Assembly (NCBI GenBank): GCA_015296085.1
Contig: DVDT01000018.1
Span: forward strand, 1-64,000
Length of the DNA: 64,000 bases
Direction of reading: 5' to 3'
From: Trichormus sp. M33_DOE_039
GTDB lineage: Bacteria > Cyanobacteriota > Cyanobacteriia > Cyanobacteriales > Nostocaceae
Both the position numbers and the translations under genes were made by a program. The stretch's first letter is position 1. Each line of letters starts with the position of its first letter. Below the pieces are notes generated by a model. That model was not told where the DNA came from and did not search any database. It saw only the letters and a program-made list of their open reading frames with translations. Below are positions 10,073 to 18,663 of the stretch, one piece after another.

Positions 10073-10774
10073 ATGAACCACCTGAATCAATGGAAATCTG
10101 GAGCAGCCGCACTGATGGCAATCACAATTACCACAGGTGCTATTACTCCCATGATTGCCTTTGCTCCTGCTGCCAATGCTCAATACAATATTGGACAAAC
10201 TAGAAGAGTTGCTATTCCTGCTGGTGTGACTTTTCCAGTGAGATACGAAAAAGAAAAAGTTGTTGTTAGTCGGGGAGAAACTTTACCCCTAACGTTGAGA
10301 ATTGCTAACAACATTATTGATGGTAATAGAAATGTCTTGATTCCTGCTGGAACTGAAGTTGTTGGACAGATAGAACCAGTGTATTTTGATGGACAATACT
10401 CCACAGACAGAAATAATACAGAAAACATTAGAGGAGTCAGATTTGTCGCTAGGGAATTAATTTATTCTTCTGGTAAAAGACAAACTATTAATGCTAATTC
10501 TCAAACAATTACCCAAACTGAGAAAATTAGCAGAAATGACTCTAGCAGAATCTTAACAGATGCAGCTATTGGAGCTGGTGCTGCCGCTGCAATTTCCCTA
10601 ATTACAGGTAATAGAAGAATTGAATTGGGAGAGCCTATCGGGGGTGCGGCAGCTGGTGCTTTAGCTAGTGTCCTACTGCGGAGGAAAGAAACTGAAGTTT
10701 TTGTCATTAGACCAGAGCAGGATTTAAGACTTGCACTCGGTTCTAATTTGAATGTAGATGTGATCCGTTATTAA
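10073..10774 (+). CDS. exported protein sharing a C-terminal domain with the adjacent SLH protein
   Basis: 233 residues from ATG 10073. I chose this start because the encoded N-terminus (MNHLNQWKSG ... ANAQ) is a clean signal peptide closely matching that of the next gene (MFRLNRWQSS ... SFAQ). An upstream ATG at 9980 has a good GGAG site but would bury the signal peptide behind 31 residues. The mature part contains VAIPAGVTFPVRY, IPAGTEVVGQI, a glycine/alanine-rich hydrophobic stretch (IGAGAAAAIS) and an acidic ending. The same order occurs in residues 235-413 of the downstream protein, so the two are paralogous over this domain. The function is unknown; a cell-envelope location is likely. 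Confidence 0.7.
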   Translation: MNHLNQWKSGAAALMAITITTGAITPMIAFAPAANAQYNIGQTRRVAIPAGVTFPVRYEKEKVVVSRGETLPLTLRIANNIIDGNRNVLIPAGTEVVGQIEPVYFDGQYSTDRNNTENIRGVRFVARELIYSSGKRQTINANSQTITQTEKISRNDSSRILTDAAIGAGAAAAISLITGNRRIELGEPIGGAAAGALASVLLRRKETEVFVIRPEQDLRLALGSNLNVDVIRY

Positions 10775-10811
10775 TCTGCGTCCAAATTTAGTTGTGGCTA
10801 GCATGACCATT

Positions 10812-10858
10812 AAATAGCGATCGCTACTATATACCAAGTAGGCGATCGCTATTTTTTT
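10812..10858 (+). terminator. terminator built from two HIP1 octamers
   Basis: A perfect 13-bp stem (AAATAGCGATCGC / GCGATCGCTATTT) with a 17-nt loop, followed by a run of seven Ts. Each arm contains the HIP1 octamer GCGATCGC. It lies 37 nt after the stop of the 10073 gene. Confidence 0.85.
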
Positions 10859-11124
10859 CAACTAAATCATCGCAGTAAGTAAATGTGAATTTTAATAGCT
10901 AAAGATACTACTAGCACTTTAAACTCTATCTCAAAATTATCAATAAAGAAATAAGTGATTGCACTATTACTTATTACATATATTCCATGATATAGATACC
11001 GTTTTCCTTAAGAAAGATATTGAAAACAATATCTCTAATAACAGATAAAGCAAGGAAACTTTTTAATGTATAAAATGTCTAAGAAACTAACAGAAAAAAA
11101 TAATTTTGTGGAGCAATAAAGTAT
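10859..11124. other. AT-rich leader of the SLH gene
   Basis: About 265 bp of AT-rich DNA with no credible ORF. GGAG lies 11 nt before the ATG at 11125 and is the likely ribosome binding site. No operator could be identified. Confidence 0.4.
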
Positions 11125-12366
11125 ATGTTTAGATTAAATCGTTGGCAATCTAGCACAGCAGCGTTGATGGCTTTGAGCGTTACAGCCGGGGCTGTTGCAC
11201 CATTTGTTATAGCTACTCCCTCTTTTGCTCAAACTACTTTTTCTGATGTGTCATCTAATTATTGGGCAGCACGATTTATTCAAGAATTATCACAACGGGG
11301 TGTCATTGCTGGTTTTCCTGATGGTAGCTTCCGTCCAGAAGAACCAGTCACCCGCGCTCAATTTGCAGCAATGGTCAATAAAGCTTTCCAGAAAGCACCA
11401 GAACGGCAGTCAATAGGATTTGTAGACGTACCCAGCAACTATTGGGCATATAATGCGATTCAGCAAGCCTATACCATCGGTTTTCTTTCAGGATATCCCG
11501 GCAATAGTTTCAGACCCAATGAAAACATTCCCCGTCAGCAAGTTTTGGTATCACTAGCCAATGGTTTAGAGTATGCTCCTGGCGGTAACGTTGAAAGCAC
11601 TCTGCAATATTTCAATGATTCATCTAACATTGCTAACTATGCCCGTAGCCCCATCGCTGCGGCTACGGAAAAGCAAATTGTCGTTAACTACCCTAACGTC
11701 AGGTTTCTCAACCCCACCGCCACCGCTACACGCGCTCAGGTAGCAGCTTTTATCTATCAAGCACTAGTTAGTTCTAATCAAGCCTCAGCCATTAACTCAC
11801 CTTATGTTGTAGGCATTCAACCTACAACGCCCACACCTATTGCAGTCACCATCCCCCAAGGAACAGTTATCCCAGTTAAGTACGATAAAGCGGAAAAAAT
11901 TCTGGTGACAAAGGATGAAACAGCTCCTTTATCATTGACAGTGGATCAAAATGTCGTTACTCAAGATGGGAAAGTTGTTGTTCCGGCTGGTAGCCAGGTA
12001 GTTGGTCAACTTAGACCGGCTCAAGGTGGTTCTCAATTCATTGCCCAAAAACTGGTTTTAACTACAGGCCAAGAATACGAGATTAATGCGACTTCCGAAG
12101 TAATTACCAAAACTGAAACCATCAATAAAGGGACTAGCACCAATGCAATCATCAGAAATACTGTGTTAGGTGCAGGGGCCGCAGCTGCGGTATCTGCGGT
12201 GACAGGCGATCGCGCCATTGCTACAGAAGAAGTCTTAGGCGGTGCAGCTATTGGCGGATTAATCGGCTTATTTTTCGGTAGAAACAGTGTAGACTTAATC
12301 GCCATTGACCCAAACACAGATTTACAAATGACTGTCAATCAAAATCTACAAGTTTCGTTGAGGTAA
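11125..12366 (+). CDS. S-layer homology (SLH) domain exported protein
   Basis: 413 residues. Signal peptide (1-36, ending SFAQ), then three SLH repeats: FSDVSSNYWA ... GFPDGSFRP (about 38-90), FVDVPSNYWA ... GYPGNSFRP (97-148) and a more divergent YFNDSSN ... ATRAQVAAF (about 160-215). SLH domains bind secondary cell-wall polymers or peptidoglycan and anchor envelope proteins. The C-terminal part (235-413) repeats the domain of the previous gene (VTIPQGTVIPVKYDKAE, VPAGSQVVGQL, GAGAAAAVSAVTGDR). Unlike the large cyanobacterial SLH porins, it has no long beta-barrel region. The tandem arrangement suggests duplication of a core domain with later gain or loss of SLH repeats. Confidence 0.85.
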   Translation: MFRLNRWQSSTAALMALSVTAGAVAPFVIATPSFAQTTFSDVSSNYWAARFIQELSQRGVIAGFPDGSFRPEEPVTRAQFAAMVNKAFQKAPERQSIGFVDVPSNYWAYNAIQQAYTIGFLSGYPGNSFRPNENIPRQQVLVSLANGLEYAPGGNVESTLQYFNDSSNIANYARSPIAAATEKQIVVNYPNVRFLNPTATATRAQVAAFIYQALVSSNQASAINSPYVVGIQPTTPTPIAVTIPQGTVIPVKYDKAEKILVTKDETAPLSLTVDQNVVTQDGKVVVPAGSQVVGQLRPAQGGSQFIAQKLVLTTGQEYEINATSEVITKTETINKGTSTNAIIRNTVLGAGAAAAVSAVTGDRAIATEEVLGGAAIGGLIGLFFGRNSVDLIAIDPNTDLQMTVNQNLQVSLR

Positions 12367-12444
12367 TCAAGAGTCCATAGTCCATAGTTCAAGATGGCTA
12401 GTAAAGTTGATTATGAAGATAAATTCCTCAATCTACTTTATCAA

Positions 12445-13773
12445 CTATTGACTAACTGGCAACCAAATAATCACAGTTGTTCCTGGTGAATTTGGCGTGG
12501 CGATCGCAGAGTTAATTACCGGGCTGAAAACTTCGATTTCGCCTTGCATTTGCTCGATTAGTTGTTTAGCGATCGCCAGCCCCAAGCCTGTACCGGGAAT
12601 TTCTGTTTGAGCTTGTACTCCCCGGTAATGTCTTTCACCTATATGGGCTAAATCTTCTTTGGGAATACCAGGGCCAGTGTCACTAATTGCTATGCCTTGA
12701 AAATTACCTTTTTCTTGTCCTAATTCAATATGAATCTTACCCCCAGAAGGAGTATATTTGAGGGCATTATCAATGATATTGCTTAATACCTCTTGTAAGG
12801 CTCTGAAGTTAGCTTTTACTAATGGTAAATCCTGGGGAATTTCTAAGATTAATTCTAGATTTCTTTCTTGGGCGATCGCTTGAGCAGAAACTAGCAGGGG
12901 GGTTAATAATTCCGCTAAGGAACAATTGGTTTCTTTGTCTCCTGTACCTGGTAATAATAATGCTGGTGGTGAATCTTTCTGCACAGTTGCTTCTACAAAG
13001 ACTTCATTGTCTGCTAATGCCAGTAATTCTGAATCGACATTAGCCCAATCGATGACTTCATCAAATTTTTGTAGTAACTCCTTGAGGCGATCGCTTTCTC
13101 TGACAATATTTTCTCCCACATCCCGATTTGGATCACCAGGACGCAACCGCTTTAATAACAGTTTGCCAAAGGTGCGTAAGGCTGTTAGCGGGTTACGAAA
13201 CTGATGTAATAAGTTATCTAACAAATCTCGCTGTTGCTCTTGCAAAATTTGCTGTTGATGCAGCTGATGTTGAAACCAAGCTCGACGCTGATCCAAAATA
13301 CAAGCGATCGCTAATGTTTGCCCAATAGTTTGAATTTGGTTCTGCTCCTGTTCATTCCACGGGCGATCGTCTCTACCTGTCAGCAATAATCCCATCATCA
13401 CACCCTCATGAATCAGAGGAAAGACAAATTGGTGTCTACTCAACAAAAACTCTTCTGCTAATTGCCGTTGTTCAGTTTGGGGGCTTTCTGTCGTTGGTGC
13501 TGGTGTCAATAATCTTGCTTGTTGGTGCGGTATGGTCAGCGAATTTCCAACTTTTAGCTGTTTGCGCGCCGCTGCCAGGACAATCTCTTCTCCTGGCAAT
13601 ATGACTGCTGTTTCTGGGTAAACTACAACAGGAATGAGTTTGGTCTCACCAGGAGAGTCTACTAATTCTTGGGTCAAATAAACCACACTTAAAGATGCTC
13701 CCAGCCCTTGGGTCAACAATGCTATTTGCTCTCGGCATAGAGCAACAAAATCTGAACTGGCAGACATTAACAT
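12445..13773 (-). CDS. GAF-like sensor histidine kinase
   Basis: 442 residues, soluble, with no membrane segment. The N-terminal half (about 15-160) has a GAF-like layout; the phospho-acceptor H-box is HQFRNPLTALR near 191. The ATPase domain carries the N-box LSNIIDNALKYT, G1 ISDTGPGIP and G2 GTGLGLAIAKQL, so the kinase core is complete. No response regulator lies beside it, making it an orphan kinase, as is common in Nostoc. The signal sensed by the GAF-like region is unknown. The histidine is followed by Q-F rather than the more common E-L/F. Confidence 0.9.
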   Translation of the reverse strand: MLMSASSDFVALCREQIALLTQGLGASLSVVYLTQELVDSPGETKLIPVVVYPETAVILPGEEIVLAAARKQLKVGNSLTIPHQQARLLTPAPTTESPQTEQRQLAEEFLLSRHQFVFPLIHEGVMMGLLLTGRDDRPWNEQEQNQIQTIGQTLAIACILDQRRAWFQHQLHQQQILQEQQRDLLDNLLHQFRNPLTALRTFGKLLLKRLRPGDPNRDVGENIVRESDRLKELLQKFDEVIDWANVDSELLALADNEVFVEATVQKDSPPALLLPGTGDKETNCSLAELLTPLLVSAQAIAQERNLELILEIPQDLPLVKANFRALQEVLSNIIDNALKYTPSGGKIHIELGQEKGNFQGIAISDTGPGIPKEDLAHIGERHYRGVQAQTEIPGTGLGLAIAKQLIEQMQGEIEVFSPVINSAIATPNSPGTTVIIWLPVSQ

Positions 13774-14038
13774 TTTTCAGTTCTTGTTCAGGATCACGGA
13801 ATTTTAGAGAAAATAAAAGAAAGTCTTTGCTTCTCTCCACTATTTAATAAAGCTTAACTAAATCTTTTCAGTAATTGTTTTCACCAAGAGATTATTTACT
13901 TCTTTAGTCGGAATTAATCTACTGTCAATCAGAGTATTTTCGCTGTATCAAAAGTTAAAAAACTATTGATCTTTTGAACTAGAACTTATATAATGACGAC
14001 GGATTTTGTAGCTATAACTACAATCTATAGCTTGAAAG

Positions 14039-14044
14039 AGGAGG
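14039..14044 (+). promoter_or_regulatory. ribosome binding site that sets a TTG start for the DUF3155 gene
   Basis: A full AGGAGG sits 8 nt before TTG 14053. This is ideal spacing and much stronger than anything before the upstream ATG 13993. Confidence 0.75.
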
Positions 14045-14052
14045 ACAATAGG

Positions 14053-14370
14053 TTGGCAAGGAGACGTAAAAGGAAAAGTCGTCGTCGCCAGGAAGGACGG
14101 CGCATTCTAGAACACGTGCCTCAATATAGCATCGAAAGCGGCGAAGAGAAACCTGTGACAGCAGCCAGAAAATTCATTCAAGCTGAAGGGATCTTGCCAC
14201 CAGCTTTGCTACTCGTAAAGCGAAACGAACACACAACAGACCGCTACTTCTGGGCAGAGAAAGGGCTGTTTGGCGCACAATACGTAGAAGAGAATCATTT
14301 CTTGTTTCCTAGCCTGCGGATACTAGAATCTCCCGCAGGTTTGGAACAAGTTGCTGTGGCTAGTCGCTGA
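14053..14370 (+). CDS. DUF3155 family conserved cyanobacterial protein
   Basis: 105 residues from TTG 14053, giving an N-terminus that begins ARRRKRKSRRRQEGRR after the initiator. That is the usual beginning of the DUF3155 family as I know it. The extended frame back to ATG 13993 adds 20 residues without family character and lacks a good ribosome binding site. The strongly basic N-terminus suggests nucleic-acid contact, but this is inference; the family has no established function that I know of. It is a single gene with spacers on both sides. Confidence 0.8.
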   Translation: MARRRKRKSRRRQEGRRILEHVPQYSIESGEEKPVTAARKFIQAEGILPPALLLVKRNEHTTDRYFWAEKGLFGAQYVEENHFLFPSLRILESPAGLEQVAVASR

Positions 14371-14809
14371 GTCACAAATGGTTATCTTACCGTGTTGCGT
14401 GCAACTTCTGACAACCATTTAACTGGCAAAACTGCTCAGTTTATGCAAAGTTTCCATTTTTCTTAAGTTTGTAACTGATTTGCCAGTAAATTCAGACCAA
14501 AGTAAATAGACAATCAAGTAAAAACCGAAATTTTGGGTTTTTATTGCTTGTTTGTCGGTCTTACCACAACCAATGGAGTCAGGATAGAGCGAGAAGTATC
14601 CAAAAGCGAGAGTGTAAGATGTGCTTTCATCCTCTGGATTGCTTATACAGCTCTGCCAACTTATGCTGATTTTCCCTACGACACCATGCCGTAGGGAAAA
14701 TGGGCAAAATGGCAATTTTGACACAAACTAAATCCTATCCTCTATTTACTGAACACTTAGCCCATAATCAGCATATTTCCTTGATTAAGGTCATCAGAGG
14801 CATCGAACA
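14371..14809. other. intergenic region with a 12-bp inverted repeat
   Basis: About 440 bp. It contains a perfect inverted repeat at 14669-14680 / 14690-14701 (ATTTTCCCTACG / CGTAGGGAAAAT, 9-nt loop). No T-run follows, so it is not a typical terminator. A minus-strand ORF of about 100 codons overlaps this region but has no protein-like character. A small RNA is possible; I cannot assign one. Confidence 0.4.
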
Positions 14810-15340
14810 TTAATTGCAAGGCTTGAGTTGTAATGCTTTTTGTAATTCAGCCAACTCATCACGGTGAGCCGTCACAGTAATTTTACTAAAAGATTCCTGC
14901 TCCTTTGATATTGGTTCAAATGTGAGCAAAACTTTTTCTAGTCTTCCCGCTTTTTGCCAATAGAACATCCCACTTAATGGTGAAAGCAGTACAAGCCCTA
15001 AGAAAATCAGGCTTAGTTGGGGAAACAGCAAATATACAACCAACGATAGACAAACAAGACCAACCGCAGCCAACATAGTCAAAAAGACGGCTAGAAAAAT
15101 ACTAGGTTTGACAAACCCTTCAAAAGCTACGCAGTTTTTTACCTTGTCAATCTCAACTACGCGGTAAGAACGGGAGCGAAAATACGCTTGTAATTGAGGC
15201 ATGAAGACTGCTTCCTCTTGCTCAGATATCAGTTGGGCTGTTTGGGTGCGATCTTTCGTTGCAGCACGAATAAAGAAAAACAGCCCAACTGATAACAACA
15301 AGGTGAGCAGAAAAGTAGATGGCAAGATAGCAGTATCCAT
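14810..15340 (-). CDS. cofactor assembly of complex C subunit B-like membrane protein (CCB)
   Basis: 176 residues with an N-terminal membrane segment (about 6-25), a hydrophilic stretch, then a hydrophobic hairpin (about 78-125) and a soluble C-terminus. The order and the N-terminal wording (STFLLTLLLSVGLFFFIRA, then KDRTQ) match what I recall of the cyanobacterial CCB family. Its plant relatives help attach haem c(i) to cytochrome b6 of the b6f complex in thylakoids. The call rests on memory of the family, not on a catalytic motif. The nearest gene, a PadR regulator, lies about 215 nt upstream on the same strand behind a hairpin. Confidence 0.65.
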   Translation of the reverse strand: MDTAILPSTFLLTLLLSVGLFFFIRAATKDRTQTAQLISEQEEAVFMPQLQAYFRSRSYRVVEIDKVKNCVAFEGFVKPSIFLAVFLTMLAAVGLVCLSLVVYLLFPQLSLIFLGLVLLSPLSGMFYWQKAGRLEKVLLTFEPISKEQESFSKITVTAHRDELAELQKALQLKPCN

Positions 15341-15405
15341 AATTTGTTGTTACTGTTAAACGCGAAGATATATATCCATTCTTCATTATGAGACTTGATG
15401 CGTAA

Positions 15406-15429
15406 AACCCCCGGATCAATCCGGGGGTT
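15406..15429 (-). terminator. hairpin after the PadR gene
   Basis: A perfect 10-bp stem (AACCCCCGGA / TCCGGGGGTT) with a 4-nt loop. In the minus direction it ends in TTTT, so it probably terminates the PadR transcript about 130 nt after the stop and isolates it from the CCB gene. Confidence 0.65.
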
Positions 15430-15555
15430 ATGAAAAAAGTAAGGGTTGAGAACCTTGTCATTTACGACACACAAGCATCTTTAGTATTGTAAGGTAGGTA
15501 GAAAATCCGCTTATTTTCTCCTTTTCCCTGTTTCCTGTCATTTGGTGGTTGTTGG

Positions 15556-15903
15556 TTATTTCGTCCTGAGACTGATGTAATCTCGCCAAAGCCTAGCTAA
15601 ATCCTGTGCTTGTACTTCCCACTCTGGAGAAATTTGGTACATCCGTCTGGGACGGCCTCGACCTTCTAATTTCTTCCAATACCCGTTAATAGCCTGATGG
15701 TCTTCGAGAAATTTAATCGCACTGTAAAGTACGGTGTCAGAAAGCCGATAGGTGGGATATTCAGTTTCTAACTGTTGAATCAACTCAGTACCGTAGGATT
15801 CACCTTGTAGCAATACATCCAGAATGTAACAAATTGCTAGTTCTTGGCAGAGATAAGTTGGCGGAGGATTCTCAAAGAATTGATATATATCCTCAAGTTT
15901 CAT
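15556..15903 (-). CDS. PadR family transcriptional regulator
   Basis: 115 residues forming a winged helix: AICYILDVLLQGESYGTEL (helices 1-2), a recognition helix region LSDTVLYSAIKFLE, and a wing RGRPRRMYQ. This is the PadR pattern, including the Y-G-x-E/L turn. The C-terminus is short, as in the smaller PadR subgroup. PadR proteins usually repress a nearby gene in response to a small molecule; no obvious target lies next to it. It is preceded by a 690-bp gene-poor region. Confidence 0.85.
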   Translation of the reverse strand: MKLEDIYQFFENPPPTYLCQELAICYILDVLLQGESYGTELIQQLETEYPTYRLSDTVLYSAIKFLEDHQAINGYWKKLEGRGRPRRMYQISPEWEVQAQDLARLWRDYISLRTK

Positions 15904-16595
15904 AGTGAGTAAATGGCTAAAAGTATGCCTTAGGGTGGAATCTACATCTTTGTAGCCAGTATATGCTGCTACTCTAGTCAGAGTAAGTATATAGTGCTAC
16001 CTAAGCAGAATTTCCTAAGTGTAAACATGAAAATGAAAACCCATGATTTTGAATCGTGGGAAGATTACAAAAGTTTTAGGAGCGTCAAAATTAAGACGCT
16101 CCCACCCAAGCTCTAAATTAGTGCGGTGAGGAGCAATCAAGACAGTGGAATACGCCACTACCTTGGTGTTAAGTAATGCGGAGCTGGTTAGAACTGCTTA
16201 AACGTAAGATGCCATCGAAAGAATTTTACAGGTAAAATACTGTTTTGTGTGTAAATCTGTAAAAGTTAACCAATACTTTTTGTAATCATCAATATCCTAT
16301 TGCAAATCATCAAAAAGTTAGATGGCTAATGATGATATGGTGACAAGCCCAAGACCTGTAGACAGGCTTAAAAATATGCAACACTGAGATGTCTGACCTT
16401 GAGATTTTCCTATCTGATCTGGTAAGTGTTGTATGAGTATGGCTAACACCAAAATTGTCTGAAAAGTTAGAGGAGTAGGAGCGTGCGTCCAAAAATTTAA
16501 TTGACTCACACTCCTGAACTTAGGCTTTGAAGTACCGTTACCCATGTATAAGCCATAAATAAAATAAGTAAGTGCCTAGTAGGTAAGTGATCAGT
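15904..16595. other. gene-poor region with two hairpins and a possible IS200/IS605 end remnant
   Basis: About 690 bp. Two small hairpins lie close together: CCCATGAT / ATCGTGGG (16040-16060) and GGAGCGTC / GACGCTCC (16079-16102). They are followed by a plus-strand reading stretch (about 16121-16231), interrupted once by a stop. Paired subterminal hairpins beside a decayed reading frame are what a dead IS200/IS605-type element end can look like, but no transposase motif was found. From 16240 to 16595 I see nothing assignable; minus-strand ORFs there look random. Confidence 0.3.
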
Positions 16596-17174
16596 ATGTC
16601 ACAAAACTCTGACGCTCCATCGTCCTCCTCTAATCTCCGCACAATTGCCCAAACTTTTCGCCTCACAGGTTGGATTAGCTTTTGGATTCAATTAGTTTTA
16701 GGCGTAGTTTCTGGAATTATCGTGTTATTGTTTGCTGTTTTCAGTCAAAGGGCAGGCAGTCCTAGTAATAACCCTGGAACTAGTTTCGGTGTATTTTTAG
16801 CAGTTTGTGGCATCTTAATCTTAGGTGGTGGGATATATTTGGCATATCGTTACACCAGAATTGGTAGGCAACTGCTATCATCTAACGCTAGCAATCGTCC
16901 TCGGAAAGTAGAGACAGTGCAGGTTTTGCGCTTAGGGCTATGGGTAAATTTAGCAGGGACACTCGTGACATTGTTGGGAGCGCAGGCGATCGTTGGTACA
17001 CTCGTAGCAAGGTCAATATCTCCCCAAGCTATCACGACTCAGTTTTTTGACCCTACTAGAATCATTAGCGGTCTGGATATGTTAGTTGTACAAGCAAACA
17101 CTAATACGGTATCAGCTCATTTTGCTGGATTAGTGGGCTCACTCTGGCTACTCAACCGCATCAATCGCTCGTAG
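16596..17174 (+). CDS. DUF3611 family membrane protein
   Basis: 192 residues from ATG 16596; a GTG nine bases earlier is the alternative. Four hydrophobic segments at about 23-48, 65-85, 113-135 and a weaker one near 170-188. The opening LRTIAQTFRLTGWISFWIQLVLGVVS is characteristic of DUF3611, a family shared by cyanobacteria and plant plastids and so probably in thylakoid or plasma membrane. No function is established that I know of. It precedes serS by 156 bp and is probably transcribed alone. Confidence 0.75.
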   Translation: MSQNSDAPSSSSNLRTIAQTFRLTGWISFWIQLVLGVVSGIIVLLFAVFSQRAGSPSNNPGTSFGVFLAVCGILILGGGIYLAYRYTRIGRQLLSSNASNRPRKVETVQVLRLGLWVNLAGTLVTLLGAQAIVGTLVARSISPQAITTQFFDPTRIISGLDMLVVQANTNTVSAHFAGLVGSLWLLNRINRS

Positions 17175-17330
17175 TAGATATAACGAGACATACAAGTTTT
17201 CTTTTCTACTCCCCACTATCCATTCCATTGTTTAATATAATTTTTGTATTTGCTTTTCCTGTCATAGCAAGTCAAAATCAGTATATGCTGATGTGTTGGC
17301 AGGAAGTAGGCAAAAGACTGAGAAAAATCT

Positions 17331-18611
17331 GTGCTGGATATTAAGCAAATACGGGAAAATCCCCAATTAATTCAGGAACGGTTGAACAGTCGTAGTGGTA
17401 AATACGACATAGAACCGATATTACAGTTAGATCGGCAGCAACGAGACATAGAAGTTACTCGTAGCCAACTGCAAGCTCGAAGTAATGAAATTGGTAAACT
17501 CGTTGGGCAGAAGATTAAATCTGGTGTCAACCCTCAAGACCCAGAAATTCAATCTTTGCGAGATGAGGGTAATAGCGTCAAAGCTCAACTAAGTGAATTA
17601 GAACCGAAGGAAAAAGAACTCAAGGCGGAAATAGAGCAACTTATTCTCTCTATTCCCAACATACCCAGTGATTCTACACCCTTGGGTAAAACTGAAGACG
17701 ATAATGTAGAAGTCCGTCGTTGGGGTGATGAGTACATACCTCAAAACCCAAACATTTTGCCGCATTGGGAAATTGGCGAAAAGCTGGGGATTCTCAATGT
17801 AGAGAGAGCTGTAAAAGTTGCCCAAAGTCGCTTTGTGAACTTAATCGGGGCTGGTGCGGCTTTAGAAAGAGCATTGATTAACTTCATGCTGACGATGCAA
17901 ACCCAAGTAGGGTATGTAGAAGTCAGTCCACCACTTCTGGTAAATACTGATTCTTTGACAGCGACAGGTCAGTTACCCAAGTTTGCAGAAGAAAGTTTTA
18001 GATGTGCTGATGATGATTTGTGGCTAATTCCCACAGCAGAAGTACCTGTAACTAACCTATATCGGGGAGAAATTCTGGCGGCGGAAAATTTACCTATCTA
18101 CCATTGTGCTTATACGCCTTGCTTTCGTAGGGAGGCGGGTAGCTATGGGCGTGATATGCGGGGGTTAATTCGCTTGCATCAATTCAATAAAGTCGAATTG
18201 GTGAAATTTGTGCATCCCAACACTTCTTTTGAGGAGTTGGAAAAATTGGTAGGAAATGCAGAAGCGATTTTACAGGCTCTCAAGTTACCTTACCGTGTGA
18301 TTAATTTATGTAGTGGAGATTTGGGTTTCTCTTCCACTAAAACTTATGATTTAGAGGTTTGGCTACCTTCTTCTGGGAAGTATCGGGAGATTTCCAGTTG
18401 TTCCAATTTTGTGGATTTCCAGGCACGACGGGCTGATATTCGGTTTAAGGAAGCCGGGAAGAAGGGGACTCAGTTTGTCCATACCCTCAACGGTTCTGGT
18501 TTAGCTGTAGGGCGGACAATGGCTGCAATTCTAGAGAATTATCAGCAACCTGATGGCACTGTTTTGATACCAGAAGTATTGCAACCTTTCTTGGGAAGAG
18601 AAGTGTTGTAA
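17331..18611 (+). CDS. serS: seryl-tRNA synthetase
   Basis: 426 residues from a GTG start, the usual length for bacterial SerRS. Charges tRNA-Ser, and also tRNA-Sec where present, with serine. An N-terminal antiparallel coiled-coil arm (about 28-105) is followed by a class II catalytic core with [13 protein letters not shown] (serine site), motif 2 [14 protein letters not shown] near 265 and motif 3 [15 protein letters not shown] near 387. All are intact. No T-box-like leader is visible. It ends convergently with the gene at 18664. Confidence 0.97.
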   Translation: MLDIKQIRENPQLIQERLNSRSGKYDIEPILQLDRQQRDIEVTRSQLQARSNEIGKLVGQKIKSGVNPQDPEIQSLRDEGNSVKAQLSELEPKEKELKAEIEQLILSIPNIPSDSTPLGKTEDDNVEVRRWGDEYIPQNPNILPHWEIGEKLGILNVERAVKVAQSRFVNLIGAGAALERALINFMLTMQTQVGYVEVSPPLLVNTDSLTATGQLPKFAEESFRCADDDLWLIPTAEVPVTNLYRGEILAAENLPIYHCAYTPCFRREAGSYGRDMRGLIRLHQFNKVELVKFVHPNTSFEELEKLVGNAEAILQALKLPYRVINLCSGDLGFSSTKTYDLEVWLPSSGKYREISSCSNFVDFQARRADIRFKEAGKKGTQFVHTLNGSGLAVGRTMAAILENYQQPDGTVLIPEVLQPFLGREVL

Positions 18612-18630
18612 TTAGAAATCTCGTGACTAA

Positions 18631-18658
18631 GTAGAGGCATTTTAACTTGCGCCTCTAC
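18631..18658. terminator. possible bidirectional hairpin between convergent genes
   Basis: GTAGAGGC / GCCTCTAC, 8-bp stem and 12-nt loop, in the 52-bp gap between serS and the convergent unknown gene. No long T-run on either side, so termination is only likely. Confidence 0.4.
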
Positions 18659-18663
18659 ACAAT

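Noticed and set aside
14419-14724. Minus-strand ORF of 101 codons in the gap before the CCB-like gene
   Set aside because: No ribosome binding site, no domain character, and it covers an inverted repeat. Better described as intergenic.
16310-16545. Overlapping minus-strand ORFs of 60 and 75 codons
   Set aside because: Two frames overlap without start signals, with compositions of random translation.
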